Shown here: in pieces, positions 32,971-44,550 of the stretch
How the letters are laid out: the number at the start of each line of letters is the position of its first letter
How positions within the stretch are numbered: position 1 is the first letter of the stretch
Source: Chrysemys picta bellii
Lineage: Eukaryota; Chordata; Testudines; Emydidae
Assembly (NCBI RefSeq): GCF_011386835.1
Contig: NC_088798.1
Span: 8,804,001 to 8,868,000, forward strand
Length of the DNA stretch: 64,000 bases
Direction of reading: 5' to 3'
Made by a program: the position numbers and the translations under genes
The notes under the pieces: model-generated
The model's database searches: none
What the model saw: only the letters and a program-made list of their open reading frames with translations
Told to the model about the DNA's origin: nothing

Positions 32971-32983
32971 AACCCTTGGGAAA
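32971..32983 (+). repeat. Right target-site duplication of PLE-2
   Basis: Second copy of AACCCTTGGGAAA, overlapping the AACC of the element end. Confidence 0.8.
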
Positions 32984-33082
32984 TTACTAATGAAGCTTTT
33001 CATAATGAATCTCGAACATAAGGTTGGACTGTGAGTGAAAAAGTGTTCCAGAAAATCCATGTTTAAAGAAGAAATATAGTCT

Positions 33083-33152
33083 GCAGTGTTGGTCCCAGGT
33101 ATCTCGAAAGCTTCTCTCTCACCAGCAGAAGCTGGTCCAACAAAAAGATAAT
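33083..33152 (+). mobile_element. Terminal fragment of a second PLE family
   Basis: Reads CTCGAAAGCTT at 33103-33113, then CTCTCTCACCAGCAGAAGCT and GGTCCAACAAAAAGATA. This is the terminal region of another PLE-type repeat in which CTC-GAAA-GCTT is the second half of a hammerhead-like core; ACCAGC-AGAA-GCTGGT forms a 6-bp hairpin. The preceding GCAGTGTTGGTCCCAGGTAT (33083-33102) looks like the extreme 3' tail of that family in inverted orientation, so this too may be a miniature fold-back. The identification rests on memory of the repeat and needs a library search. Confidence 0.5.
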
Positions 33153-34270
33153 ATTGATATTTTGGGGTCACAGTGCATTTTAACACACACCCCCAAATAG
33201 ATTAAGCCATATGATAATACACACATTGAATTATGATACTGAAGTATAAAAGTGAAGAACTGCTAAATAGTAAGATTAAGAGCTTTGTTAGTTATACTTC
33301 AATAGTTTATAATTATGGATAGTGAATGAGTTTAGATGAGATAGGCTGAGGCCTTGGCACAAGCATTATCTTGTTGGCATGAGTATGGTTTCACCAGTTC
33401 TTCTCCTCTTACATAGACTTGCTTAAATAATGCTACTGCTGATAGGACAAAGATATATGTTGCATTTGAAGATTTTAGGTAGAAGGGAAGTTAATTAGTA
33501 TACTAAATACACAAATCTGTAATGACAAAAGTACCCTTTCACTGGAAAAACCCAGGAGCAGGATGACACGAAAACATAATGACATGAAAATTGTATAAAC
33601 AGCCAAAATTGTGTAAATTGAAGTTTGTGCATATATATTGTACGGGTTATATAAAACAAATATTCAATGCTAATTAGAGAAAAGCTAATGAATATGTAAT
33701 GAGGAAATGTGTAAGAATCCAAATGAGAGGGAGCCCAAATCAGAGAAATACCAGAGCACAAATTAAAGGATCAGGACTGAAGAACCAGACCAGGGATCAG
33801 AAGCAGCAATAACCATCATGAAGTACAGGAGAGCTTCCTGGTATCTTGCAGTTGGGTAACTTGGGCCTCTACCTATTCCGTTTTGTCTGATTATCATCTG
33901 GCATAAACATGGGTTCATACACCATTATTGTCACTTATACAGTACAAAGTTGTATAAATAAAAGCAAAAAATGATTAAGCCTAAATTGGGTACATTTGTG
34001 ACTCAGTTTCCCATCTTAGAACATATATAGTGACCGGAAAGTCTCTTAGGCACACACACACAACACACAGTTTCTACTCTTTCTTACCAAAACAACTGAT
34101 AAGCTGATGGTCAACACGGGGTTAGAAAAGACAAAATCATGGCAATTACTGTTGAGCGGGGGGATACTTGGAGTTCTAGGCTATCTCTTGTACTGTACTA
34201 GCTGTGTCAGCCACAGTATCCCAATGCCAGTGTACAAGTGATCCCACCAACAGCATCCCTCTCACTGAAA
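33153..34270. other. No gene recognised; CA microsatellite
   Basis: AT-rich unique DNA. A (CA)n tract lies at 34051-34069. Confidence 0.45.
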
Positions 34271-34274
34271 GAGA

Positions 34275-34680
34275 CTCAAGGCTACTTGAAACTAGACTAC
34301 ACAGGGGCACTCAGGAAAGTTAATCTGAATTAACTTTTAAAGTGGGTTAAGCAACATTAAATCCCTGTGTGGACGTTGTCATTCAGAATTACAGTAACCT
34401 TAGTTTGGTTTAGTTTAAGGCCTGATATACACTTCAAATTTAAGTCGACATAGCTATGGCACTGAAGGTGTCCGAAAAATCCACACCACTCAGTACCACA
34501 GCTATGCCAGCCTACCACCCCCCTCCACACACACCCAGTAGCGTAGACATGACATGGTCCAATTTGGAAGTGAACTGAAACTCAGTTAAGAATTTGATTC
34601 AGTTTAAACTAATCCATTTTAAATTCACACCTTTAGTTAATTCAGATTCAGTTTCCTGAGTTTCCCCATGCAAACAGGGA
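34275..34680. repeat. Two nested MITE-like repeats
   Basis: The outer repeat is about 34275-34425 plus 34558-34680, with words AGTTAATCTGAATTAACTTT and AACTCAGTTAAGAATTTGAT. It is split by an inner segment at about 34426-34557 with CCTGATATACACTTCAAATT, AAGTCGACATAGCTATG and GTAGCGTAGACATG. The inner segment belongs to the non-autonomous family also seen inside the DIRS element. Exact junctions and target duplications were not resolved. Confidence 0.5.
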
Positions 34681-37595
34681 GATGGAGGCAGAGACCTTAT
34701 CACTGCATTAAATTGTGTATAGATTAGGGCAAATCCAAACCAAGTATGTTTTGCCAAAGAATGTTTAGCTTTTATATTTAACATTTTTTAAAAGGACTGT
34801 GCCAGAGAGGACACTGCTATGTTTTTATTTAATAGATTTTTAAATGATTCATGTTATTATGCTTATTTGTACTCTGTGTAGATATATTGCATTTTTGACG
34901 TTTTTATGGCTAATTTGCCAGTTGTTCTGTTTCTATGGGGTTTTCTTCTCATTAAAAGAGAGGGGTTTTGTAATAACTAAATATTCGCTATTCAGTTTTT
35001 TTCATAGAAGTTTTCTGAATACAAATATTTTAAAGATGAGCAGATGCATGCACATATCAGATCCAGTCTGGGGACACACCCTATCTCTAATTGGCCCACT
35101 TCAAACTACTGATTCTTTCATTTAGCGTAAGCTTTCATCACATGCTACAGAGTCTCTTTTTTATAACGAGTGTTGTGAATGTAGGCCCTTATGTGGCATC
35201 TCTCACTGATTTGGGTATGCCAGACATTTTTCTAGCATCTAGCCAAATACCTCATTAAGCGCTTTACAAAGTTTGTAACCAACTGCATACTTACAGAAAG
35301 GGATTGCCTCACCACTCAGTGAAATGCAGCCCTCTTTGAGATGGAACAAAGTGTGGCAACACTGTATTGCTGTAATTCTCATGGTTTTATTTCAAGTCTC
35401 TTGATATTTGATGTTTTTCTTAGAACTCCAGCTCTTGGAGTCATGTGATAACTTGAGACTCAGCTTCACTTTTTAAAAATTAAGGGCCAGATTTCTAAAG
35501 GAATTTTGGATCTTAAAGATGCAGCTAGACACCGAGTGGGATTTGCCACAGGACCCTAATTCCCACTTAAGTCAATGGGAGTTAAGTATCTAGGTGCCTT
35601 TCAAAATACCAATAGGTGCCCATCAGGATCATTAGATATTTAAATACCCCTAATAATCTGGCCTACCTCCCACTGATTTCCATCAAAGTTAGGGGCTTAA
35701 ATACTTTAGATGATTTAGTCCAAAGTGCCTAGCTCTTGTGATTGCAGAGAAACCATGAAACCACAAGGCTCAAAAACCAGAAAGCAAATTTAAAAAAAGC
35801 AAGCACATTTTATTATTTTAAAAATCATAATTTCTAAGCCAATCCCATGATTTGCACGGGGTGGAGGCCGATTCATGATTTTTAAATGCTTAGGGTTGAC
35901 AATACTGCAATAGTTCACAAGAAACAACAGGGCTACTGATACAATATTTCTTGCATATTTATACTTTTTAAAACACACAATTCAACTCAAAACCATTGTG
36001 CACGTAGCAATATGTGATTATACAAACTAGATATCACTGTCCTGTACTTCTTACCCCTATTCTATCTTTTTTGTTGTGACACTCACTTTGAAAGTCTTCT
36101 CTTAAATTAAAATGTGAACTAAAGAGAAGCACTAGCCCTTGAAATTTGTCTGTACAGCACCTAGCAAAATGGGGCCTATTTCTGATTTGTATTACAGTAA
36201 GGACTGGAGGCACCAATGCTACCACTAAAATGAAATAGTCTACTTGAAACTAGAGCAAACTCTGAAATAGGTAGAAAATAATTACGGAATTACTAATATA
36301 ACAAGAGTCAATCTTAGTTGAATGAGAGATAAATCCAATCTTGTCATCAAGGTACTGAGATGAATTTTGAATTCAGTTACATCTGTGCAAAGAACAACTC
36401 CATTGAAGTATGTGGAGTTGTACTGCTGTAACAAAAACAAAATTTGGGCCCTTTGACTATTTCCCTCATTTGTGTTCCCTTTTGTCTCAACATCTGATAT
36501 GAAGCTTATACTTTTCCTTGCTCTAGTATTCAGCTTCTGTTCCATCTATTTTGTGATAAGGGATTTCAGCAGACACTGTGTCCTGTAACATTATTCGTTG
36601 TATTGCAGTAGCACTTAAGAGCCCCACTGATGGACCAGTCCCAGAGAGTTTAAGTGTCTTCTACTGGGCTTGATTCACATTTCTTCCCATCCAAGACTTC
36701 GTGAGGATCTTCTCAAAGCAAGAGCTATGGTGGAATAGTGTCTCCTTATCTAACTCTATGCTCCAACCTGATCTCTTTACTCCCCTTGTCAAGCATGAAT
36801 GTCATTGTACTAGTCATACAGACATGTTTCAGGATTTAATTATGGGTCTTCTCTACTATTTCTTGTTCCAATGCTCCCACAACAAGAATACCTGATACAG
36901 TAGAGTTGTGACAGAAACTGACAAAAGCCAGAAAATTCAAAAGTTGAGGCTGACACTTTATACTTAACTTATGCTGTTGTGAAAAAGAAATATACACCAG
37001 GATGAGTTAATGATAGAATGTCAGCCTTTTGTCAGATTCAATAACCCACTTAGCATTGTTATCTAAAAGAAGGTATTTTATATTTAATTTCAAAATCAAG
37101 AGACTGGAATGGTAAACTTAAAAAAGGGTGCAGAAGAGAAAATGAAGTGTGCTTTGAAATATAAATAAGCATGCTAGAAGCAGTTCTAATATGGCTGTAG
37201 AGTCCAAAAGGAGGAGACTGGCCATTGCTGCTAGAAACTCTCCAAGCCCCAGAAGTATGGGATGGGGATGGGTATAATCCCAGCCCCATGCATTGGTTGC
37301 CAGAGGCAGAGTAGTGCCACCAGGAGAGCACTCTAAAAACTGTAGAACACATGTAGTAAGTGCCACAGGAAATGCATTTTCCCTTGCACTCCAGGAAGGT
37401 TTATGCCTGATCCTAACATTTACCGGAAAATGCTTTTAGAGAGTCCCCAAAACAGCCATGTTCCCATCTCTTCACTTCCTGGAATGTCAGTCTAAAAAGA
37501 CCCTATAACGTGATAAAAGTTTATAAATAAACAATAAATAATTATGACAGGATAAGGGTTATTTGTAGAGTAGGGTACTACTCAGTGAGGAAGAG
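34681..37595. other. No gene recognised; several old repeat traces
   Basis: Traces of ancient families: about 35225-35300 (TTAAGCGCTTTACAAAG), about 35510-35700 (AAGTCAATGGGAGTTAAG, GGTGCCTTTCAAAATACC), and about 36350-36450 (ACAACTCCATTGAAGTATGT). About 35400-35480 and the minus strand of 35700-35910 look like two pieces of one further repeat (CCAGCTCTTGGAGTCATGTG). No exon is supported. Confidence 0.45.
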
Positions 37596-37705
37596 TGGTA
37601 GGATTGGGATCCAACTGAATTGCCCAAAGAAGCCAGTTGCTGAGCCAGGAAGAGAATCCAGATCTCCCAAAACCCAGTGCTGTATCCATAAGACTATCCT
37701 TCCTC
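37596..37705 (-). repeat. MIR-like SINE fragment
   Basis: Plus-strand text GAGCCAGGAAGAGAATCCAG, ATCTCCCAAAACCCAGTGCT and GTATCCATAAGACTATCCTT is the antisense of the tRNA-related MIR head, with a B-box-like element in the minus orientation. Diverged. Confidence 0.65.
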
Positions 37706-40319
37706 TTGGCTATGTCTAAAAGATCATAACAGCTTCATGTTTTAAAATACAAAACCATTTACTCAGTCTGTAAAAATTGTTTTTTTCGCAGGAAGAGGGC
37801 CACATTAGTTAAATATATTACTAATGCTAACACATCATTAAATGGAGTTTTAACGGATAGAAGAGAACTTTCATCAAAGCACCAAACTAAATAAAACATT
37901 ATTATAAGTTGGATTTTTTTCTAGATATTCTAAATTAAATTTTTCTCTGAGAAACAAAAATTGTAATGAGCCTCTGTTCATTAAACTGTTATGCTCCATT
38001 TATTGTGGTATTTGGTAAACTTTACTCATAAAGAGTATACAATTTATATCAATCAGGCACAGCTGGAAGTTTTTGCTAAGAGAAGGCACAATACTAGTAT
38101 AGCAGCGGTGTTGTAGGGAGTCATGATTCTGCTGCAAAATAAAGTATGTGAAACTTCCCATTAGTCTGTCCTGATCTTAACAGAAATTAAAGGCAAAACG
38201 AAGACAGTTATGCAAAAGCTATTCCATTTTATCTGTGCTCATGCTTTATGTGGGTCTATTTGCTCTTGTGCTCCTCAAACAAGTATGACAGGGAGCATTT
38301 TCCCATCCGTCTTGGATTAAAAGTACCCAAGCAGAATCAATATGGGCTGATGCTCAGTTTGAACTTCAAAAGATTCAGTCATACAGTTCAGCATCCAAAA
38401 TTCTGGATGCACATCCCAAGCTTATCAGAACCTCAAGCGTCTGCTAAAATGGACTGGAAAATTCACCTGGAATTCAGTTCAGTTCATTCAATTCCAGGCA
38501 CCTCATTACAGTAAGACTGACCAATTATCTTATTTTGCATTATTAATCTGGCTATATCTTCAGCATCTCAAATGTTGTAACATTGTTGAATATGTATTCT
38601 GACCTGACAAATTTATTCCTGTGACCTTACATTAAAGATACGTTACTGCAGTTGACCCATGAGTTATACTGACATTCTGGCATAGTGTTACTACTGGTTA
38701 CACCTTAGATATAATTGGAGATGCTCTTCCTGATTCTTTCAAAGTCACCAAAATGTACAAACTACGCACACACATTTAAATAGCAAAATTAAAATTTGCA
38801 TTTTGAATAGATCGCAGATAGATGAATCTGTTCAGCACATATGAAACATACATATTTTCTTGAAGAGATTCCAAAGGGTTCGATCCTGAGTAGTGCTGAG
38901 CATTCTCCGTTTCTATTGACTTCAAACAAGGTCTCAAAGCATACTCAGTACTTGGCAGGACCGCACTCTTCCTTACTCACATTTAATAAAGATCTCTGTG
39001 CTTTAATACAATCATTCCTTCATTTTTAAGTTGTTCGTATGTGAGTAAGAAGCAAACAAAATACAAACCTGTAAGTTTTCAGAAACTTAGTTTAGGAACA
39101 CTCAAAGCATGCTCTGCGGCGTTTACAGCACTTGCACAATATATTGTGCTGTTTTCAGCCATGAAACAATCAGCAAAATATTACAGAGTGATGCTTCCTA
39201 AAGAAAATGAGCTAGCGAAAAATATTGCTTTCCTGTGTTAAGAGACCATCATAGGAAATGTAAACACTATATATCAGACCCTAATAGAAAATGTGTACTA
39301 TTGTTTAATGTACTTGTTTTCTTGTTCTTAAGAGTATACAGAAAATGAAAAACCTTACTCTGCTTTTACTTTACAAATGTATTTTATATTCCAGAACAAT
39401 TTGTCATTTCATACCACAGTTAGTATAAATTAAAAGCAGCATGATTACAATTTTGGTTTCTTGCGGTATTACAATGCAGATGATCATACAATACCATCAT
39501 GCCGGTACTTGTTTTAGTACACAGTTGAAAAAATCCTATTGTATACCCTCAGTACTTATTTCTCAACAGATTTAAGGTGCCAGTCATCAGATTTTTACCA
39601 AGGGGATAGGGAGGTTGTGTGTGCATGTCTCCATCCCACTGAAGGCAGTGGGCATTGCTCATGTACATCTATGGACAGAATTTGACCCACAGAATTTACT
39701 TCATTTTCTAACAAAATGAGGATTACGGTGCAGTGTTCTCCTCCTCCCTTCTCCCTCCCCCTACCCTCAAGAAGGTAGAATTGAGGAAGCACCACAAGAT
39801 TTCCTTTAAAATATATTTATACACCACTGTGCAGAGTACTCAAAAGCAATTCTGTGCCTCCATACATTTCAGCACTTCAGTGGAATTAGGTGCTTGGGAA
39901 CTAATTAAAGAACTTCTTAAATATTCTAAACGTTTCCACTAGCTAGCATTCTTATACTTGTGATACAAAATAGTCATCTGTTGTGTCAGTTTGGGCTCAT
40001 ATTCCTCACTAACAATTGCTAGGGCCACAAACAAACAAAATAATCAGATTGTGTTTATCATTTTAGAAGTTTGATCATAGTAACACTTACATGAAGATTT
40101 CTGCTTCCCCATTTTGAAGATAGGGTTAATATATGTGGTAATTCTAGGGACTAGGCTGAAACATATTAGAGAAGCTGTCAGTCTCCCACTTCAAGCTTTT
40201 ATACCATAATTGAGCCCCTCCCCACCCCCCGCAAATGAAAACTCAGGATGGTTTGTGTTGTGTAGAGTTTGGGGCTATGCTGGTCACAGAGGAGGTCACA
40301 GGTTGACAGTCCTAAATTA
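37706..40319. other. No gene recognised; AT-rich
   Basis: One trace of the ancient repeat family lies at about 38870-39000 (GATCCTGAGTAGTGCTGAGC, GCATACTCAGTACTTGGCAG). Nothing else is recognisable. Confidence 0.45.
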
Positions 40320-40800
40320 TTCAGCCTAGTCTCCCTTTGATTAGAGTGAAGTTTAGGGAAGAATATTGATAAATTAATCATTTGATTTAAATGGAATCCT
40401 AACTACTTGGATGAGGTCTGAGTGATACTTTATCCCTATGAAACACAGTACAAAAGAAAGCTAGACCACGAGAGCCTACATTTCCCCAAACTTTCTAGCT
40501 GATGTAATTGATATCAAAAAAGGAAGTTTTCATAGAAAAAGTGCAATCAAGAGCAGGTTGCCAATGTTTCAAATGGGAACCCCATTAAACCTGCTCACAT
40601 CACACAGATACCATGTGAAGAATATAACTATAGTGGGATGATGGGAGGAAGGGTAGCTTTCATTAGGAGGACAGCATGCACTTGGCAGGTGTTTCTTCAT
40701 ACTAACCACCACACCATTATTCCAGAGCTTTTCAGGAATCTTAAGTAGTCCAAGATAGCTGGAATCTGAGAGTCAAATGATATAGTTGACACTGTTCACC
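40320..40800 (-). pseudogene. DIRS tyrosine recombinase, N-terminal and middle part
   Basis: Minus-strand pieces: ILDYLRFLKSSGI (about 40740-40780), KKHLPSACCPPNESYPSSHH in the adjacent frame (about 40650-40710), then LLIALFL and ITSARKFGEM-like text followed by KVSLRPHPS-like text (about 40400-40560) and FFPKLHSNQRETRLNNLGLS (about 40300-40365). The order fits the core-binding and catalytic domains of DIRS recombinases. Stops and frameshifts throughout; the catalytic R-H-R-Y set was not traced. Confidence 0.65.
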
Positions 40801-41279
40801 CCAAATCAATAATCTCTTCCATGTTACAGCATAGGTTTACCTGGTTGAACTGTCTACTTTGCACAATAATATTTTAGACATCAGAGGAACATGATCTTTC
40901 TGTGTCTGACATCCAATACCCAGGCTCTGAGATAGAAGTAGGCTGGATTTGGATGCCAGGTGTTTCTGTTGTTTTGAGATATTAAGCTCAGTAGAAGTAC
41001 TAAGGGTTTTGGTGGATGAATTGATAAGAGCATCAATTCCAGGTTCCTGTCTCTATCAGACAGGAACAATCATGAGGATCCTTGAATAATTTTGTCTGAT
41101 CTTTGAGTATTTGGGGAATTAGAGGAATTGGAGGAAAAGGGTATATCTTTTCTGGGGACCATGGAATGACAAATACATCTAATATAGATCCTGGGCTGAG
41201 ACCCCCCCGGAACACTTGCTGTTCTTGTCTGTTGCAAGCAGGTTTAAAGATGGATGACCTGATTCCTTGAAAATGTGAT

Positions 41280-41670
41280 ATATAACTGAATCTTTAATCA
41301 TCCACTTGTGGTCTGATGAAAGCTGCCTTCTTAGACAGTCTGCTACAACATTCTGCAGATCTGGCAGATGTATGCCGAGAGACATTTAGTGCTGAATGCA
41401 CCAGTTCTGTAGTTGAAAGCCTGCATGGCATAGTAGGGATTCATATACCCCTCCCTGCCTGTTTATATAAAAACAAAGCCATAGTGTTGTGGGTTACCAC
41501 TTGATGAGTCAGTTCTTGCACCTATGGGAGGAAATGGAGCACAGACTTTGTGAACTGCACTGAACTCTATCATGCTTATATATAGACAACTCTCTTCATG
41601 AATCCATAGATCTTGTGCCTGATGAAGGACCAGGTGCACTATCCATCCAAGAGAGGATGCATCCACCGCT
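41280..41670 (-). pseudogene. DIRS RNase H domain remnant
   Basis: Reads MDASSLGWIVHLVLHQ (41619-41666), WIHEESCLYISMIEFSAVHK, then HNTMALFLYKQAGRGI after a break and LPDLQNVVADCLRRQLSSDH. These match the RNase H order DAS-x-GWG, E-L-A, TDNT-x-A, and N-x-x-AD-x-LSR. FPPIPLIPQILKDQ follows at about 41100-41140. Confidence 0.78.
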
Positions 41671-41759
41671 CAGGTCTTGGTTAAGGGATGGAGAAAAGGT
41701 ACTCCTCTACACACTTGGTTAGGGTTTTTGCAGGCTAAGGTCACCATTCTAAACTTGAT

Positions 41760-42120
41760 GAAAGCATTGAGCCGCCTCAAGTCCAGAGTTGCACGCCATC
41801 TTCCCTTCTTTGGAATTAGGAAGTAAATTCACACAGAAAATTTTCCCTCTATATTGAAGAGGAAACCACTTCTACATCTCCAGACAGACAGAACTGAACG
41901 AATTCCTGCTATCACAATGTTTTGTGAGAGCGGTCCATGAAGGGAGACAGGAAAGGAGAGTTGAGGGTACATGTAGTATGGAACTGTACAGCATACCTGA
42001 CTAAGAATCAGGTTCCATGATTCCTTGAAAAATTGAAGACTATTCCCAAATATGAGGGAGGAAGGTTTAGATCCTTTACACTGGTCATATTGCAACTCCC
42101 ACCCAACTTATCAAAATAGT
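41760..42120 (-). pseudogene. DIRS RT N-terminal remnant, catalytic core deleted
   Basis: Pieces resemble the pre-RT and first RT blocks of DIRS: SLIFGNSLQFFKESWNLILS, then RSVLSVWRCRSGFLFN, and near 41770-41830 the signature IPKK-x-GRWRATLDLRRLNAF scattered over two frames. From there the text jumps to DASSLGW of RNase H within about 100 nt, so the palm with YxDD has been deleted. Confidence 0.65.
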
Positions 42121-42637
42121 TGTGTGGATGTAGAAGCAGAATGAGATGAAGTTGTGGCTGAGGCAGAAGGTTTCCATTTCTGCAAGTGCTGCCTCTTCCT
42201 TGGGACTTTGAGGTTCTATAATAGATGACAGAACTCGATGATGATCTCTGTTTGGAATAAATGTGATGAGGTCTTTGATTTTTCTCTTGGGAGCCAGAGT
42301 ACAAACAGCAAGAGAATATAGTGTAGTTCAGGAATCTTTCTACAAGTGAAGTGTCTGATCAGTTTTTGCACTAAAGAGGTCCAGACCCTCAAAGGGAAGA
42401 TTCTCCATGGTTCACTGTACTTCTCTTGGGATTCTAGGATTTTGTAGCCAAAATGGCTTTTTCATGATAACCAAGGTTACCATGGATCAAAATGCAGTAT
42501 CAGCAGCATTCAAGGCCACGTGGAGGGATATCCTGGCAATTAACTGTTCTTCTGTAACCTAAATGCCTCCCTGCTCTCCTGTGGGAGTTTGTTAATAAAG
42601 TCCAAGAATTTAGTATAATTTAAGAAGTCATGTTGAG

Positions 42638-43940
42638 TTAATAATGCCTAATAGCTTGCCATTTGAAATTGCAAGCCAACGATGAATAGTTTTTGTCGGA
42701 ATAAATCAAGCTGTTTTGGATCTGAGTCATTCTTGGCTTCTGTTGTCTGGTTCTCTCATTAGCTTCCCCAACCGCTAGGGAAGCAGGTACTGCATGTGTG
42801 TACAAATACTCTATTATGGTGGAAGGCACCTGGTACCTTGTGTCTGCTTCTTTAGACATAGAAGTAATTGTAGCTCAAGTCAGTGATGGATTTTTGTTGG
42901 GGTCCATGAGAGCTTCATTAAGCATCCCACTTGCACAGGCGTAGAAGAACGGAGAGTATCCAAAATTTTAAGAGAGGATTCTGGTACCTCTTCAAGTGAT
43001 ATCACACAAGAATCAGCTATTCTTCTGAGCAGGTCTTGAAAGCAATTATAGTCATCTGGGAGAGAAGGAGCAGATGGGGCTACCACCTTGTCATGGGGCA
43101 AGGATGAAATAGTCACCAGTATCACCTGATCCTCAGTTTGAGGGTGCTCAGGATCACATATTGCAAGATGAGACACCCTGGGCTCCTGGTGTGGGGCAGG
43201 AGAGAAGGATGACTACTTGGGCAGTGAAGATCCCAAAGGTTCCAATAAGGCCATGTTGGATGATTGTACGGGAAAGGAACTGGGGGCCACCATGAAGATG
43301 GGCACCACGGTACATAGCTACTTTCAACCCCTCCCATGAGACATAGATCTAACTGAAGCCCTCAATTCCCTCTCAGTCTTTCAATATTCATAAAAAGGGG
43401 CCCTAGTGGAATAATTAGAGGGCCTTCCCTCTTGTGCTGAGAGTCAGAGGAAGAAAATGAATATTTTAGGTCTAAGGGGTGGGAGGCTGAAGCCAGAGCA
43501 CAAGGTTGCATAATGATCCTAGAAGACATCAGTTACAGGGAGGCACTCAATACCAGTGAGGTAAAAGGTATTGGTCCACAGTAGGGATATTTTGTTCCAT
43601 AGAAAGTAGAGGAGATTCCAGTTTCTATGAAACATGAAGGTCCTTTCCTACTGCATACTTTCTCAGTACAGAGAGGGGTGATACTGCAGACGTTGGTGTG
43701 GGAGAAGGTAGTATTGGACCTGATAGTGCCAACATAATAGCTAGTATTGACACACTTAGTGCAGAAGCAAGTAGTGTTCAAGAGAATAATGCCAGTGAAG
43801 CTGATAACAATGACCAGTGCCAAAGTGCTCAGTGCTGAGGTAATCCCTGATGCTCTGGCCTCGAGAGTATAGACAGCTGATTTTTGATCCTCAAGGTGGG
43901 ACTTGAGTCTGGTACTGTATTCCCTCTGAGCTCCCATGGT
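42638..43940 (-). pseudogene. DIRS gag remnant
   Basis: The clearest block is SLPDDYNCFQDLLRRIADSC followed by VISLEEVPESSLKILDTLRS (about 42930-43070), typical of DIRS gag. It continues as RYQVPSTIIEYLYTHAVPAS and NSLIYSDKNYSSLACNFKWQ (42640-42850). Upstream, 43533-43937 is an open frame of low-complexity text (MGAQREYSTRLKSHLEDQKS) corresponding to the variable middle of gag. Several frameshifts and stops. Confidence 0.72.
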
Positions 43941-44289
43941 ACCCAGACTGGGCCATAGAATCTCCTTTAAAGCAGTAAGGTGACTTAGACCTCTTCTTAC
44001 TGTGAATTCCTGTTGGGGATTTGCATCTGCTTCTTCCGGAGGAATGATATTTTTGTCTGTGAACTTAGATTTAACAATCCTACATGAATATGAGTAGACA
44101 GGGTCTTCAATGATGGGGCCCAGGAGCTAGTGTATCCAGAACTCAGAGTACTTCTGGACTGAAGTGGAGTTTGTTCAGGGGGTCTGCCCTGCATGCATCT
44201 GAGGCTGGTTGCCTGGTGTGGTCCAATTAAAATGTTTTCAAATGCACCTTTCTTCATTTTAAGGTCCTTTTAGAAAAGGACTGGCACAC

Positions 44290-44550
44290 CACAAATTTGT
44301 TAGGGATATGTGCTTTGTTAGGGATTCAAACTCCTGAGAGATGCCGCTAAGCCAACCTAAAGACCCAGTGTAGACAGCACTAGGTTAATGGAAGAATTCG
44401 CCTGTTGACCTAGATACTGGCTCTTGGCGAGGAGGATTTACTACAGCCATCAAAGAGCCCCTTCTGTTGCTGTAGTGTCTATATGGAGTGTTACAGAGGT
44501 GCAGCTGCAGATGTGCTGCTTTAGTGTTTCTAGTGTAAACAGAGCCTAAG
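44290..44550. mobile_element. Non-autonomous DNA element nested in the DIRS element
   Basis: On the minus strand: GGCTCTGTTTACACTAGAAA, CTACAGCAACAGAAGGGGCT, GGTCAACAGGCGAATTCTTC and GTGCTGTCTACACTGGGTC. This is a turtle-type MITE with repeated CTACACT and GTCGAC-like words, related to 34426-34557. AAGGACT near 44275 and AAGTCCT near 44549 may mark the ends, but the target duplication is not clear. Confidence 0.5.

Larger units (their letters stand above)
31913..32974. mobile_element. Penelope-like element PLE-2, fold-back insertion
   Basis: A shorter copy with the same layout as PLE-1. The left arm (about 31913-32353) is the reverse complement of the right arm (32498-32938), with a 144-bp spacer carrying GIY-YIG coding sequence (CQQCPSAMYIGQTGQSLRKR). 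The right side ends with the PLE terminal text CTACTCTGAAACC. The left arm begins at the same AAAAAGAAGAAC as PLE-1. Both PLE-2 arms share changes absent from PLE-1: AGTCCTCC, a CTAT version of the stem II loop, CAGAGGTGG instead of CAGAGTTGG, and an expanded CTGTCTGTCTGTGCTG. The whole unit could fold into a hairpin of about 440 bp. Confidence 0.93.

Noticed and set aside
34844..35125. Hydrophobic 93-codon frame
   Set aside because: AT-rich chance frame; no supporting codon bias, splice sites or homology recognised.
43533..43937. 134-codon minus-strand frame that looks like a membrane protein
   Set aside because: It sits in order inside the decayed DIRS gag region; the hydrophobic look comes from a shifted low-complexity frame.
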